From CAYFVR01 sp046541515 (GTDB lineage Bacteria; Desulfobacterota; Desulfobacteria; Desulfobacterales; Desulfococcaceae): a stretch of DNA of 8,719 nt. Positions 1 through 5,380 of this stretch are shown here, in pieces. The notes under the pieces were generated by a model that made no database searches, was not told the origin of the DNA, and worked only from the letters and a program-made list of their open reading frames with translations. How positions within the stretch are numbered: position 1 is the first letter of the stretch; each line of letters starts with the position of its first letter. The position numbers and the translations under genes are program-made. The stretch is taken from NCBI GenBank assembly GCA_046541515.1, contig JBKHDD010000195.1:1-8719 (forward strand), in the 5' to 3' direction.

Positions 1-410
1 ACGAATGGATTGATGATCTCCAACCCCTCAATGATTTGGCCGTGCTGCAGGTCTTCCGTGTAGAGAACTGTCGAACCACTGGAAAGAGCGGTTTCGACAA
101 TGAGGGCGTCCCAAAAAGAAAACCCAAGAGCCTGACTTCGCTGGACCGCTCCCAAAATATGCTCAACCTCGATCTGGATTACCGGAAAGGTTGAAAGATG
201 ACGGATGGTTTCCTCGCCTTCCTTCGCGGAGAGAGGTTCCGCCAACTTGCGGGTGGCGGTCACATAAAATTCCTGCAGGACCTGAGTGCTGATCACCAAC
301 CGTCCGCTTTGGGACTCGTTTTCCAGCAGGATTCGCGATTTTTCCTGCTTCTCCGGCGCATCCGTATCGAAAAGATAAACCAAGACATTGGTGTCAAAAA
401 AAGATCGCAT
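1..410 (-). CDS. PIN-domain ribonuclease toxin (VapC-like), 3' end cut off by the window
   Basis: I translated this frame by hand from the ATG at 410. It stays open for 136 codons to the window edge, so only the last few residues can be missing. PIN-family toxins are Mg-dependent endoribonucleases that block growth when freed from their antitoxin. The PIN acidic residues are in the expected places: D6 in the N-terminal FFDTNVLVY, E47 in LQEFYV, D101 in FWDALIVE and D120 in YTEDLQHGQ. The start codon shares one base with the stop of the upstream antitoxin (TGATG), so the two should be translationally coupled. Its base composition is visibly less GC-rich than the housekeeping genes to the right, consistent with transfer, as is usual for toxin-antitoxin loci. 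The family call is strong. The RNA target cannot be read from the sequence. Confidence 0.9.
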   Translation of the reverse strand, partial: MRSFFDTNVLVYLFDTDAPEKQEKSRILLENESQSGRLVISTQVLQEFYVTATRKLAEPLSAKEGEETIRHLSTFPVIQIEVEHILGAVQRSQALGFSFWDALIVETALSSGSTVLYTEDLQHGQIIEGLEIINPF

Positions 411-643
411 CAGCCTCTTTCATAAAGCTCATCTCTGCGCCATTCCCGATTTCCGCGCCGGGCTCGGGATTTGCGCGACAAATTCAGGATTCCACGCACC
501 GCCATCGCCTGTTCGTCACCCCATCCAGCATAGGATTCCAGATAGGTTTTCAGCAGCGAATCCACCGACGTTCCCTCCGCAACCGCCCGCACCCGGGCCT
601 TTTCCAGGCACTCGTCGTCAATCGTAATGGTCAAATCGGCCAT
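410..643 (-). CDS. Ribbon-helix-helix type antitoxin (VapB-like) partner of the PIN toxin
   Basis: This 77-residue protein begins MADLTITIDDE, a beta strand typical of ribbon-helix-helix DNA-binding antitoxins. Two helices follow, covering roughly residues 10-36. The C-terminal half is charged and Arg/Glu-rich, as expected for a toxin-wrapping tail. Such antitoxins neutralise the toxin by direct binding and, with it, repress their own promoter. I chose the ATG at 643 because AAGGAGGT lies 7-8 nt upstream. A GTG three codons earlier (652) overlaps that ribosome binding site and is therefore unlikely. The stop overlaps the toxin start by one base, giving the classic antitoxin-first pair. The exact antitoxin subfamily is uncertain. 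Confidence 0.87.
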   Translation of the reverse strand: MADLTITIDDECLEKARVRAVAEGTSVDSLLKTYLESYAGWGDEQAMAVRGILNLSRKSRARRGNREWRRDELYERG

Positions 644-681
644 AGTTTGCACCTCCTTGGTTGCCTGTGCAATTCACCTTT

Positions 682-709
682 AGTTTAGCACGGAAACCTC
701 GGTTGTCAA
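682..709 (-). promoter_or_regulatory. Sigma70-type promoter of the toxin-antitoxin pair
   Basis: Read on the minus strand there is a perfect -35 box TTGACA (709-704), a 16-nt spacer, and a -10-like TAAACT (687-682) preceded by TG (extended -10). It lies about 40 nt upstream of the antitoxin start and its ribosome binding site. I see no clear palindromic operator over it. Confidence 0.65.
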
Positions 710-755
710 TTTTGCTTTCTGGGCTATTCTCAGAGATCGGGGAATGCTCCGGCAT

Positions 756-793
756 ATCCTGAACATCCGGTTTCATCCTGAAAATCTTGCTTC
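756..793. repeat. Degenerate short tandem repeat (ATCCTGAA, 19-nt period)
   Basis: ATCCTGAA occurs at 756-763 and 775-782, with related sequence between them. The pattern resembles the ATCCTGTTCATCCTGAAAAT-type interspersed repeats I recall from deltaproteobacterial genomes. That link is from memory and only two degenerate units are present. Confidence 0.35.
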
Positions 794-859
794 GGATGGC
801 GTGGAGCGAAGAGAGCAAGTTTGGACGGAGTAAAAACTGGGAAACGCCGTGCCAGAGCG

Positions 860-977
860 AAAAAATCCCCCCCCCGCCCCCCTTTGCGAAAGGGGGGGTG
901 AGCTGGGGAAGGCCGCCTTCAACAAAGGGAGGGATCCGGAAAGTCCCCCTTTTGCAAAGGGTAATTTAGGGGGATTT
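860..977. repeat. Palindrome-rich interspersed element bounded by AAATCCCCC / GGGGGATTT
   Basis: The outer ends are inverted copies, AAATCCCCC near 864 and GGGGGATTT at 969-977. Two internal palindromes follow the same pattern: CCCCCC-TTTGCGAAA-GGGGGG around 877-897 and CCCCCTTTTGCAAAGGG around 945-961. There is no reading frame of its own and no transposase, so it looks like a non-autonomous miniature element or REP-like cluster. It occupies the non-coding gap between the toxin-antitoxin promoter and the glutamate synthase terminator. Similar C-tract/CTTTG palindromes are common in GC-rich anaerobe genomes, but I have not verified copies elsewhere. Confidence 0.6.
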
Positions 978-1013
978 CTCCCCACGAAGCGAGCTTTCCG
1001 TCTTGCCCCCCTT

Positions 1014-1060
1014 GCCCCGAAAGGGGCGACCCCATACCAGCCCCGGGCCAACGCCCGGGG
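1014..1060. repeat. Two perfect small hairpins in the non-coding gap
   Basis: GCCCC-GAAA-GGGGC (1014-1027, GNRA-type tetraloop) and CCCCGGGC-CAAC-GCCCGGGG (1041-1060, 8-bp stem) lie back to back. Neither has a U-tract on either strand, so I do not call them terminators. They continue the repeat-rich character of 750-1090. Apart from the elements listed, I see nothing coding between 710 and 1096. Confidence 0.5.
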
Positions 1061-1097
1061 AAAAGGCGACCCGCTCCTTCCCCTCAACTATCCCCAT

Positions 1098-1135
1098 AAA
1101 CAAAACCGGCCCCCAGGAACTCCCCTGAAGGCCGG
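1098..1135 (-). terminator. Rho-independent terminator of the glutamate synthase gene
   Basis: On the minus strand a 12-bp stem (CCGGCCTTCAGG pairing with CCTGGGGGCCGG, including two G-U pairs) encloses a 6-nt loop and is followed directly by TTTTGTTT. It starts about 22 nt after the stop codon at 1158. Confidence 0.88.
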
Positions 1136-1157
1136 CCCTCCAAAATTTCAACCAACC

Positions 1158-2810
1158 TTAACTATTCAGAATCTTCCGCGCGCTCTCGTCGTTCACGTCG
1201 GACACATGCGGAATGCCCGTCTCCCGGGCCGTTTCCCGGTTGCCGGAGAAGATGTCGCCCCGGGAGAGCTGCTTCACGGAGAATTTCCGCGCGCCGGCCA
1301 GAAGCTGCTGCAGGCCGCAGCCCAGCTTGTCCGCCAGGGTGACGAAGGCGATGGCGCCGAAGGGGATGTTTTTCATCTCGTCCTTGCCCACCTTCTTCTC
1401 CACGTCGAACCAGGAGGCGAAAATCTCCCGCTCGCTGTTGCCCACCCGCTGCACCGTTTTGGGCAGCTCCGGCCAGGTGCCGTTCACCGCCGCGCGACGT
1501 TCCGGATACAGCGCGCCCTCGATGTTGGAGCCCACGAAGCCCGGCACCATGATGGCCCGGCCCATGCAAATCAGCTTGGTGAAGGGCGCGCCCAGGGCCA
1601 GCGCCTTGAAGATGTGGTCTTCCAGCGCGAAGCCGCCGGCGAAGGACATGTCCACCACCCGGTGCCCCTTGGCCGCCAGAATGCTGGCGTACTCGTACGC
1701 CTTGGCGTGCAGGTTGATGGACGGCACGCCCCAGCTCTGCATCATGTTCCAGGGGCTCATGCCGGTGCCGCCGCCGGAGCCGTCGATGGTCAGCAGGTCC
1801 AGGCCCGCGTCGGTGGCGAACTTGATGGCCATGGCCAGCTCTTCCATGCCGTAGGAGCCGGTCTTCAGGGTGATTCGGGAGAAGCCGATGCTCCGCAGAT
1901 ACTCCACCGTCCGCATGAAATCCCGCCGAACCAGGTCCACCGTGTCCATGTTGGTGGCGCCCAGGCGGCTGTGGCGGGCGAAGGATTTGATGGAGCCGTT
2001 TTTGAACGCCTCCTGCACCTCCGGCGCCGCCGGGTCGGGATCGACGATGTAGCCCCGCTCCTTCAGGAACAGCGCGTAGTCCAGGCTGCGGACCTGGATT
2101 TCCCCGCCGATGTTCTTGGCGCCCTGGCCCCATTTCAGCTCGATGATGACTTTGTCGCCGTATTTGTCCGCCACGAACTCGGCCACGCCGTTGCGGGTGT
2201 CCTCCACGTTGAGCTGCACGATGATCGCGCCGTGGCCGTCGTAGTAGCGCAGATAGCCGTCGATCCGCCGCTCCAGCTCCGGCGCGCTTTCGATTTTGCC
2301 TTTTTTCGTGTCGCCCGGGCCGATTTTGGAGTTTTTGTCCACTCCCACCACGTTCTCGCCGATCACCACCGGAATGCCCACCAGGGCGCCGCCGATGGCG
2401 AAGGAATCCCAGTATTTTTGCGCCACGAAGGTGGAGCCCAGCGCGCCGGTCATCAGCGGCATCCGCACCTTGGTTTTTACCTCGCGGCCAAACTCGTTGG
2501 TCAGGTCCACGTTGGGAAAAATGCAGTCGTCCGGATCGGCGGTCAGCCCGCCGTTGAGCCCGTGGGCGCCGTAGGCGTAGCCTTGAATCCGCAGGGAATT
2601 GTAGGAGACGCCCACGTGGGTGGTGTTGTTGGAACCGGCCGTGACGATTCCGAAGCTGCGGGGATACAGCAACTTGCGCCCCACCAGGCTGGAGAGCCAG
2701 GTTTCGCATTTGCCGGTGCAGTCCGCCCGGCACAGGGTGCAAAGGCCCGATTCGGTGGGGTTGCCCCGGTTGGTGGTTCCGATCACGTCGTTGGATTTAG
2801 AAAATCGCAC
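1158..2810 (-). CDS. FMN-binding glutamate synthase family protein (stand-alone synthase domain)
   Basis: This 550-residue protein matches the FMN-binding synthase domain of glutamate synthase, which makes glutamate from 2-oxoglutarate and ammonia in the cytoplasm. Signatures include WGQGAKNIGGE (228-238, the synthase-domain QGAK motif) and TIDGSGGGTGMSPW (341-354, FMN phosphate loop). There is no N-terminal glutaminase domain, and no small subunit is nearby. The cysteines that bind the 3Fe-4S cluster of classical GltB are absent: only C415 and C498 lie in the second half. An N-terminal cluster C24-C27-C31-C35 (CTLCRADCTGKC) may hold another Fe-S centre. The start is a GTG at 2810, chosen because AAGGAGG lies 7 nt upstream. 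Expression is probably set by the structured leader upstream. The ammonia source, electron donor and even glutamate as product are inferred from the family. Confidence 0.88.
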   Translation of the reverse strand: MRFSKSNDVIGTTNRGNPTESGLCTLCRADCTGKCETWLSSLVGRKLLYPRSFGIVTAGSNNTTHVGVSYNSLRIQGYAYGAHGLNGGLTADPDDCIFPNVDLTNEFGREVKTKVRMPLMTGALGSTFVAQKYWDSFAIGGALVGIPVVIGENVVGVDKNSKIGPGDTKKGKIESAPELERRIDGYLRYYDGHGAIIVQLNVEDTRNGVAEFVADKYGDKVIIELKWGQGAKNIGGEIQVRSLDYALFLKERGYIVDPDPAAPEVQEAFKNGSIKSFARHSRLGATNMDTVDLVRRDFMRTVEYLRSIGFSRITLKTGSYGMEELAMAIKFATDAGLDLLTIDGSGGGTGMSPWNMMQSWGVPSINLHAKAYEYASILAAKGHRVVDMSFAGGFALEDHIFKALALGAPFTKLICMGRAIMVPGFVGSNIEGALYPERRAAVNGTWPELPKTVQRVGNSEREIFASWFDVEKKVGKDEMKNIPFGAIAFVTLADKLGCGLQQLLAGARKFSVKQLSRGDIFSGNRETARETGIPHVSDVNDESARKILNS

Positions 2811-2852
2811 GGTTCCGCCTCCTTGCTCAATTTTGATTGAAAAAAATTCTTC

Positions 2853-2946
2853 TCCGAAACCCGGCCGCCGCCGCTCCCGATCTCCCGAATTTCGCGTTCG
2901 CTCTGCGCCCCGTCATTTGGAAAGGGGGACGCCCGCCGGTTTCGGA
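2853..2946 (-). promoter_or_regulatory. Structured leader domain just upstream of the glutamate synthase RBS
   Basis: GCCGGTTTCGGA (2935-2946) and TCCGAAACCCGGC (2853-2865) form a 12-bp inverted repeat with one bulged base. They enclose about 70 nt. The domain lies between the intrinsic terminator at 2952 and the ribosome binding site near 2820, inside the predicted 5' untranslated region. It may stabilise the read-through transcript or influence translation. No riboswitch class was recognised. Confidence 0.4.
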
Positions 2947-2951
2947 ACGCC

Positions 2952-3006
2952 AAAAACAAAAAACGGCGTCGATTCTCCATGCAAAACAGAGAAATCAGAC
3001 GCCGTT
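2952..3006 (-). terminator. Intrinsic terminator inside the glutamate synthase leader (attenuator)
   Basis: On the minus strand AACGGCGTC (3006-2998) pairs perfectly with GACGCCGTT (2970-2962). Inside it GAT/ATC and TCTC/GAGA extend the stem to about 16 bp with small bulges. The stem runs into a TTTTGTTTTT tract (2961-2952). It sits roughly 60-110 nt after the predicted transcription start and about 140 nt before the GTG start, so it would end transcription early unless disrupted. Confidence 0.8.
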
Positions 3007-3045
3007 GTCCGCTTCGTCCGCGATTCCGCCACGCCGTTGTGGCGG
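2996..3045 (-). promoter_or_regulatory. Tandem-hairpin ANTAR-protein target RNA (antiterminator)
   Basis: Two minus-strand hairpins share the same six-base loop AACGGC. P1 (3045-3026) has a perfect 7-bp stem CCGCCAC/GTGGCGG. P2 (3011-2996) has a 5-bp stem CGGAC/GTCTG, extendable past one G-A mismatch. They are 14 nt apart. Loop base 1 is A and base 4 is G in both, the rule known for ANTAR-bound RNAs such as those of EutV. The P2 loop and 3' arm (3006-2998) are also the 5' arm of the terminator, so P2 and the terminator cannot form together. The gene directly upstream encodes a GAF-ANTAR protein, the obvious candidate to stabilise P1-P2. Sequence and geometry are seen; binding is inferred. Confidence 0.8.
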
Positions 3046-3071
3046 ATTCCGCGCAATGCAATTGAACGGAC

Positions 3072-3100
3072 TATTTAGTTTGGCTAACAGAGAATGTCAA
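3072..3100 (-). promoter_or_regulatory. Promoter of the glutamate synthase leader
   Basis: A perfect -35 box TTGACA (3100-3095), a 17-nt spacer and a weak -10 TAAATA (3077-3072) are read on the minus strand. The start of transcription would be near 3065, so the untranslated leader is about 255 nt and includes both ANTAR hairpins. Confidence 0.6.
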
Positions 3101-3180
3101 GTGGAAATGATAGTTGGGCCTTGAAATGAGTTGGGATGAAAAATGGGGAGCCTCTATCCGGCCTGCGGACTCCGTGTCGG

Positions 3181-3240
3181 CCAGGGCGCCCGCAAGGGGC
3201 GCCCCTACCCGTCGCCCGTCCGCAGGGCGCCCCTTGCGGG
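3181..3240. repeat. Interspersed palindromic repeat, GGGCGCCC type, in a larger inverted pair
   Basis: GGGCGCCC-GCAAG-GGGCGCCC (3184-3204) is flanked by CCA and CTACCCG. A 16-nt core, CCCGCAAGGGGCGCCC (3189-3204), is repeated in inverse orientation at 3225-3240, so the block can fold as a longer cruciform. The same flanks surround a second palindrome at 3405-3423, marking both as members of one repeat family. No gene or terminator is implied. Confidence 0.65.
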
Positions 3241-3338
3241 GGATCTATCGCAATGGATTCCAGATGGTTGTCCATCGCCGCCGCCGTGGGGGTTCCGCTT
3301 CTGGCTTCTGAATCCCGCCGCCTGCCTCCCGACGCCTT

Positions 3339-3488
3339 AGGGACTCAGCAACAGCTGAAATACCGTTTTGGATTTCCATTGCTCAACCGTGCAAGATTGC
3401 GCCAGGGCGAATGCAATTCGCCCCTACCCGATTTCGTCAAAAAACGGCATTGGGATGAAAACGGTATATTGACAAATTCCGAGTCCCT
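3339..3488. mobile_element. MITE-like inverted-repeat element, 150 bp, non-coding
   Basis: The ends are exact inverted copies, AGGGACTC (3339-3346) and GAGTCCCT (3481-3488). Moving inward, after exactly 13 nt on each side, there is a second exact pair, ATACCGTTTT (3360-3369) and AAAACGGTAT (3458-3467). Similar but imperfect sequence continues further in. Equal spacing on both sides argues for true terminal inverted repeats about 40 bp long. No transposase is encoded and I see no clear target duplication. The right end reaches the last base of the GAF-ANTAR stop codon. It contains the palindrome at 3405-3423. Confidence 0.5.
3402..3430. repeat. Interspersed palindromic repeat, GGGCGAAT type
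   Basis: GGGCGAAT-GCA-ATTCGCCC (3405-3423) is flanked by CCA and CTACCCG, exactly as at 3181-3211. Compared with that copy, both arms change together (GGGCGAAT/ATTCGCCC versus GGGCGCCC/GGGCGCCC), so pairing is kept. I recall this motif as common in deltaproteobacterial genomes, but could not search. Confidence 0.65.
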
Positions 3489-4210
3489 CACTCCACATAC
3501 AACTCCTCCGACAACAAAATCGCCTCGGCCACCTCCCGCAGGGACTTCCGGGAATCCATGCTTCGCTTTCGCAGCCAGCGGTAGGCCTCGTCGCCCTTCA
3601 TGGTTCGCCGGTGCATGACGACCTCCTTGGCCCGTTCGATCAGCTTCCGGGATTCCAGCTCTTCCTGGATCACCTTGGCCTGGATCATCAGCTCCGCGTT
3701 CAGAATCGCCACGGCGGCCTGGTTGGCCACCGCCGTCACCAGGTTGATTTCCGTTTCGGTGAAGTCGTGGGGCTCCGCCGTGAAGCAGTTCAGCACGCCG
3801 ATGACCCGCTCGTCCTGCACCTGCAACGGGACGCCCAGCATGGAGACCAGCCCCAGCCGGCGGGCCATTTCCTTTTCCTTGAATCGCCGGTTTTTCAGCA
3901 CGTCGGGAATTTGCAACGGCCGTTTTTTCTTCACCACCGCGCCCACCACGCCCTCGTTGAGCCCCAGGGAGCGGTCCCGGACGTACTCCGGCGCGATGGC
4001 CTGCGTGGCCTTCAGCCGGATTTTCGGCTCCGGCCCCTCCCGGTCGTCGATGAGCCACAGGGAGCAGATGGCCACGCCGGTCACCTGGGCGGTCACCATC
4101 ACGATCAGCTTCAGCAGATCCTCCAGAAACACGTCGGAGGTGATGGCCCGGCTGATCTCCGTGAGCGCCTTGATGTAGTTTTCGTAGGGAAGTCGGTCTA
4201 CCGTGTCCAT
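3488..4210 (-). CDS. GAF-ANTAR transcription antitermination regulator
   Basis: This 240-residue cytoplasmic protein has a GAF sensor domain at about 25-172. A short helical linker (about 172-190) leads to a C-terminal ANTAR domain at about 183-236. The ANTAR signature is clear: ESRKLIERAKEVVM, then GDEAYRWLRKRSMDS and LREVAEAIL. ANTAR domains bind paired RNA hairpins in nascent leaders and prevent formation of a terminator, often for nitrogen-metabolism genes. GAF domains bind small ligands or tetrapyrroles; the ligand here is unknown. There is no receiver domain, so control is probably by direct ligand binding or a protein partner. A matching hairpin pair lies in the next leader downstream, before the glutamate synthase. 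The ATG at 4210 has no ribosome binding site, and a -10-like TATACT lies only 6 nt before it, suggesting a leaderless message. Confidence 0.92.
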   Translation of the reverse strand: MDTVDRLPYENYIKALTEISRAITSDVFLEDLLKLIVMVTAQVTGVAICSLWLIDDREGPEPKIRLKATQAIAPEYVRDRSLGLNEGVVGAVVKKKRPLQIPDVLKNRRFKEKEMARRLGLVSMLGVPLQVQDERVIGVLNCFTAEPHDFTETEINLVTAVANQAAVAILNAELMIQAKVIQEELESRKLIERAKEVVMHRRTMKGDEAYRWLRKRSMDSRKSLREVAEAILLSEELYVE

Positions 4211-4212
4211 GG

Positions 4213-4245
4213 TTTCAGTATATCTGAAAAGATTTGGGCGAACAA
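4213..4245 (-). promoter_or_regulatory. Possible promoter and palindrome in front of the GAF-ANTAR gene
   Basis: TATACT (4222-4217, 5 of 6 to the -10 consensus) lies 17 nt from a poor -35 TTGTTC (4245-4240). The dyad TTTCAG-N5-CTGAAA (4229-4213) is centred on the -10 box and could be an operator. The predicted transcription start falls at or next to the ATG. Confidence 0.45.
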
Positions 4246-4277
4246 GCGGGGGGAGAAGGGCGGAACGCCGGGCGGGG

Positions 4278-4319
4278 AAAAGGCGAGGGCCGCACGGAAA
4301 ACGTCCGTCCGACCCCGCC
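4278..4319 (-). terminator. Imperfect intrinsic terminator after trxB
   Basis: On the minus strand 4319-4304 pairs with 4298-4282 over about 15 bp, with one mismatch, one bulge and two G-U pairs around the loop CGTTT. TTTT (4281-4278) follows. It would separate trxB from the GAF-ANTAR gene. The short U-run makes the call moderate. Confidence 0.5.
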
Positions 4320-4326
4320 GAAAGAC

Positions 4327-4362
4327 TAGTTCGTGGCTTGCTCGATCAAATCCTCGGGAAGC
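4327..4362 (-). pseudogene. Duplicated remnant of the trxB 3' end
   Basis: These 36 nt match the end of trxB (4395-4430) with two mismatches. In frame they encode LPEDLIEQATN and a stop, against LPEDLIEEATN and a stop in trxB. Sequence upstream of the match is unrelated and holds an in-frame TGA, so this is a fragment and not a gene. It could be the scar of a partial duplication, or what remains of a second trxB after recombination. Confidence 0.6.
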
Positions 4363-4393
4363 ATATTGGAGAGGCTGATGATGCGTCACCTGG

Positions 4394-5380
4394 TTAGTTC
4401 GTGGCTTCCTCGATCAAATCTTCGGGAAGCTCGCAAAAGTCGGGGTCGGCCTTTTTGGTTTCCACGTGGTAGGCCGCCGCCAGGGCCGCCGTGGCGCCGT
4501 CGGCGGCGGAGATCACGATCTGCCGCGCGTATTTCTCCCGCAAATCACCGATGGCGAAGAGGCCCGGCACGGCGGTTTCGCACCTCTCGTTGGTGACCAC
4601 GTAGCCGTCGGCGTTCTTCTTGGTTCCGGCGGGCACCAGCTCGTTGTTGGGGTTGAACCCCACGAAGATGAAAACGCCGTCGGCCTTTCGGCGTTCGGTG
4701 TCTCCGGTTTCCACGTTCTCCAGGACCAGGCCGTTCACCCCGTCGTCGTCGGCGGTGATCTCGTTGACCAAGGTGTTCCAGATAATTTCCACCTTGCAAT
4801 CCCTCTTCAACCGTTGCTGAAGGATCATGCCGGCCCGCAGGGCGTCGCGGCGGTGGACCAGGTAGACCTTTTTGGCGATCTTGGCCAGGTAGAGCGCCTC
4901 CTCGGCGGCGGTGTCGCCGCCCCCGACCACGTAGACCACCTTGTCCCGGAAGAAAAAGCCGTCGCAGACCGCGCAGTAGGAGACGCCCCTGCCGTAGTAT
5001 TCGTCCTCGCCGGGAATGCCCAGTTTTTTTGGGCTGCCGCCCGTGGCCAGAATGACGGCGTGGGCCTTGAGCACGTCTCCGCCGTACAGGCGAACGGTAT
5101 GGTATTCCAGGCCCGGCTCCACCGCGGTCACTTCGTCGTTGCGGGTTTCCAGGCCGTAGGCGTCGGCGTGCTCCGCGAATTTCATGGAAAGCTCCGCCCC
5201 GCTGATGTGGGGAAAGCCGGGGTAGTTTTCCACCTCGTCGGACATGGTGACCTGTCCGCCCATCACGCCCTTTTCCACCAGAACGGTTTTGAGGGCCGCG
5301 CGCATGGCGTAGACGCCGGCGGAAAGGCCGCCGGGGCCGCCGCCGATGATGATGAGATCGTAGAACATCGTGTTGGACAT
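4394..5380 (-). CDS. trxB: Thioredoxin reductase (NADPH-dependent, low molecular weight type)
   Basis: This 328-residue flavoenzyme passes electrons from NADPH through FAD and a redox disulfide to thioredoxin in the cytoplasm. The FAD-binding GGGPGG is at 13-18 and the redox-active pair C136/C139 is in CAVCDG. The NADPH fold GGGDTAAEEA spans 153-162, with HRR (176-178) favouring NADPH. The FAD-binding C-terminal motif GDLREKYARQ spans 278-287. Length is near the usual 310-330. AGGGAG lies about 7 nt before the ATG. It is 207 nt from the radical SAM gene; I see no clear promoter in that gap, which holds two small hairpins (5536-5556 and TTCCGA-TT-TCGGAA nearby). No thioredoxin gene is adjacent. 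The related ferredoxin/flavin-dependent reductases are less likely given HRR. Confidence 0.95.
   Translation of the reverse strand: MSNTMFYDLIIIGGGPGGLSAGVYAMRAALKTVLVEKGVMGGQVTMSDEVENYPGFPHISGAELSMKFAEHADAYGLETRNDEVTAVEPGLEYHTVRLYGGDVLKAHAVILATGGSPKKLGIPGEDEYYGRGVSYCAVCDGFFFRDKVVYVVGGGDTAAEEALYLAKIAKKVYLVHRRDALRAGMILQQRLKRDCKVEIIWNTLVNEITADDDGVNGLVLENVETGDTERRKADGVFIFVGFNPNNELVPAGTKKNADGYVVTNERCETAVPGLFAIGDLREKYARQIVISAADGATAALAAAYHVETKKADPDFCELPEDLIEEATN

Noticed and set aside
618..818. A 66-codon minus-strand frame upstream of the antitoxin
   Set aside because: It runs over the promoter and ribosome binding site of the toxin-antitoxin pair and has no family resemblance.
849..2840. A 663-codon open frame on the plus strand
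   Set aside because: It lies antisense to the glutamate synthase gene, whose protein has clear family motifs. The plus-strand product is a low-complexity His/Gly/Ala/Val-rich shadow caused by GC-rich codon use, with no start site signal.
2783..3061. A 92-codon minus-strand frame in the glutamate synthase leader, or a leader peptide starting at the ATG near 2981
   Set aside because: No ribosome binding site, it overlaps the real gene start out of frame, and the bases are already explained by the terminator and hairpins.
2811..3065. Glutamine or other known riboswitch in the glutamate synthase leader
   Set aside because: I see none of the conserved cores I know for these classes; the tandem hexaloop hairpins explain the terminator better.
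3181..3430. CRISPR array
   Set aside because: Only two or three palindromes with unequal spacing and no uniform spacers; they fit interspersed palindromic repeats.
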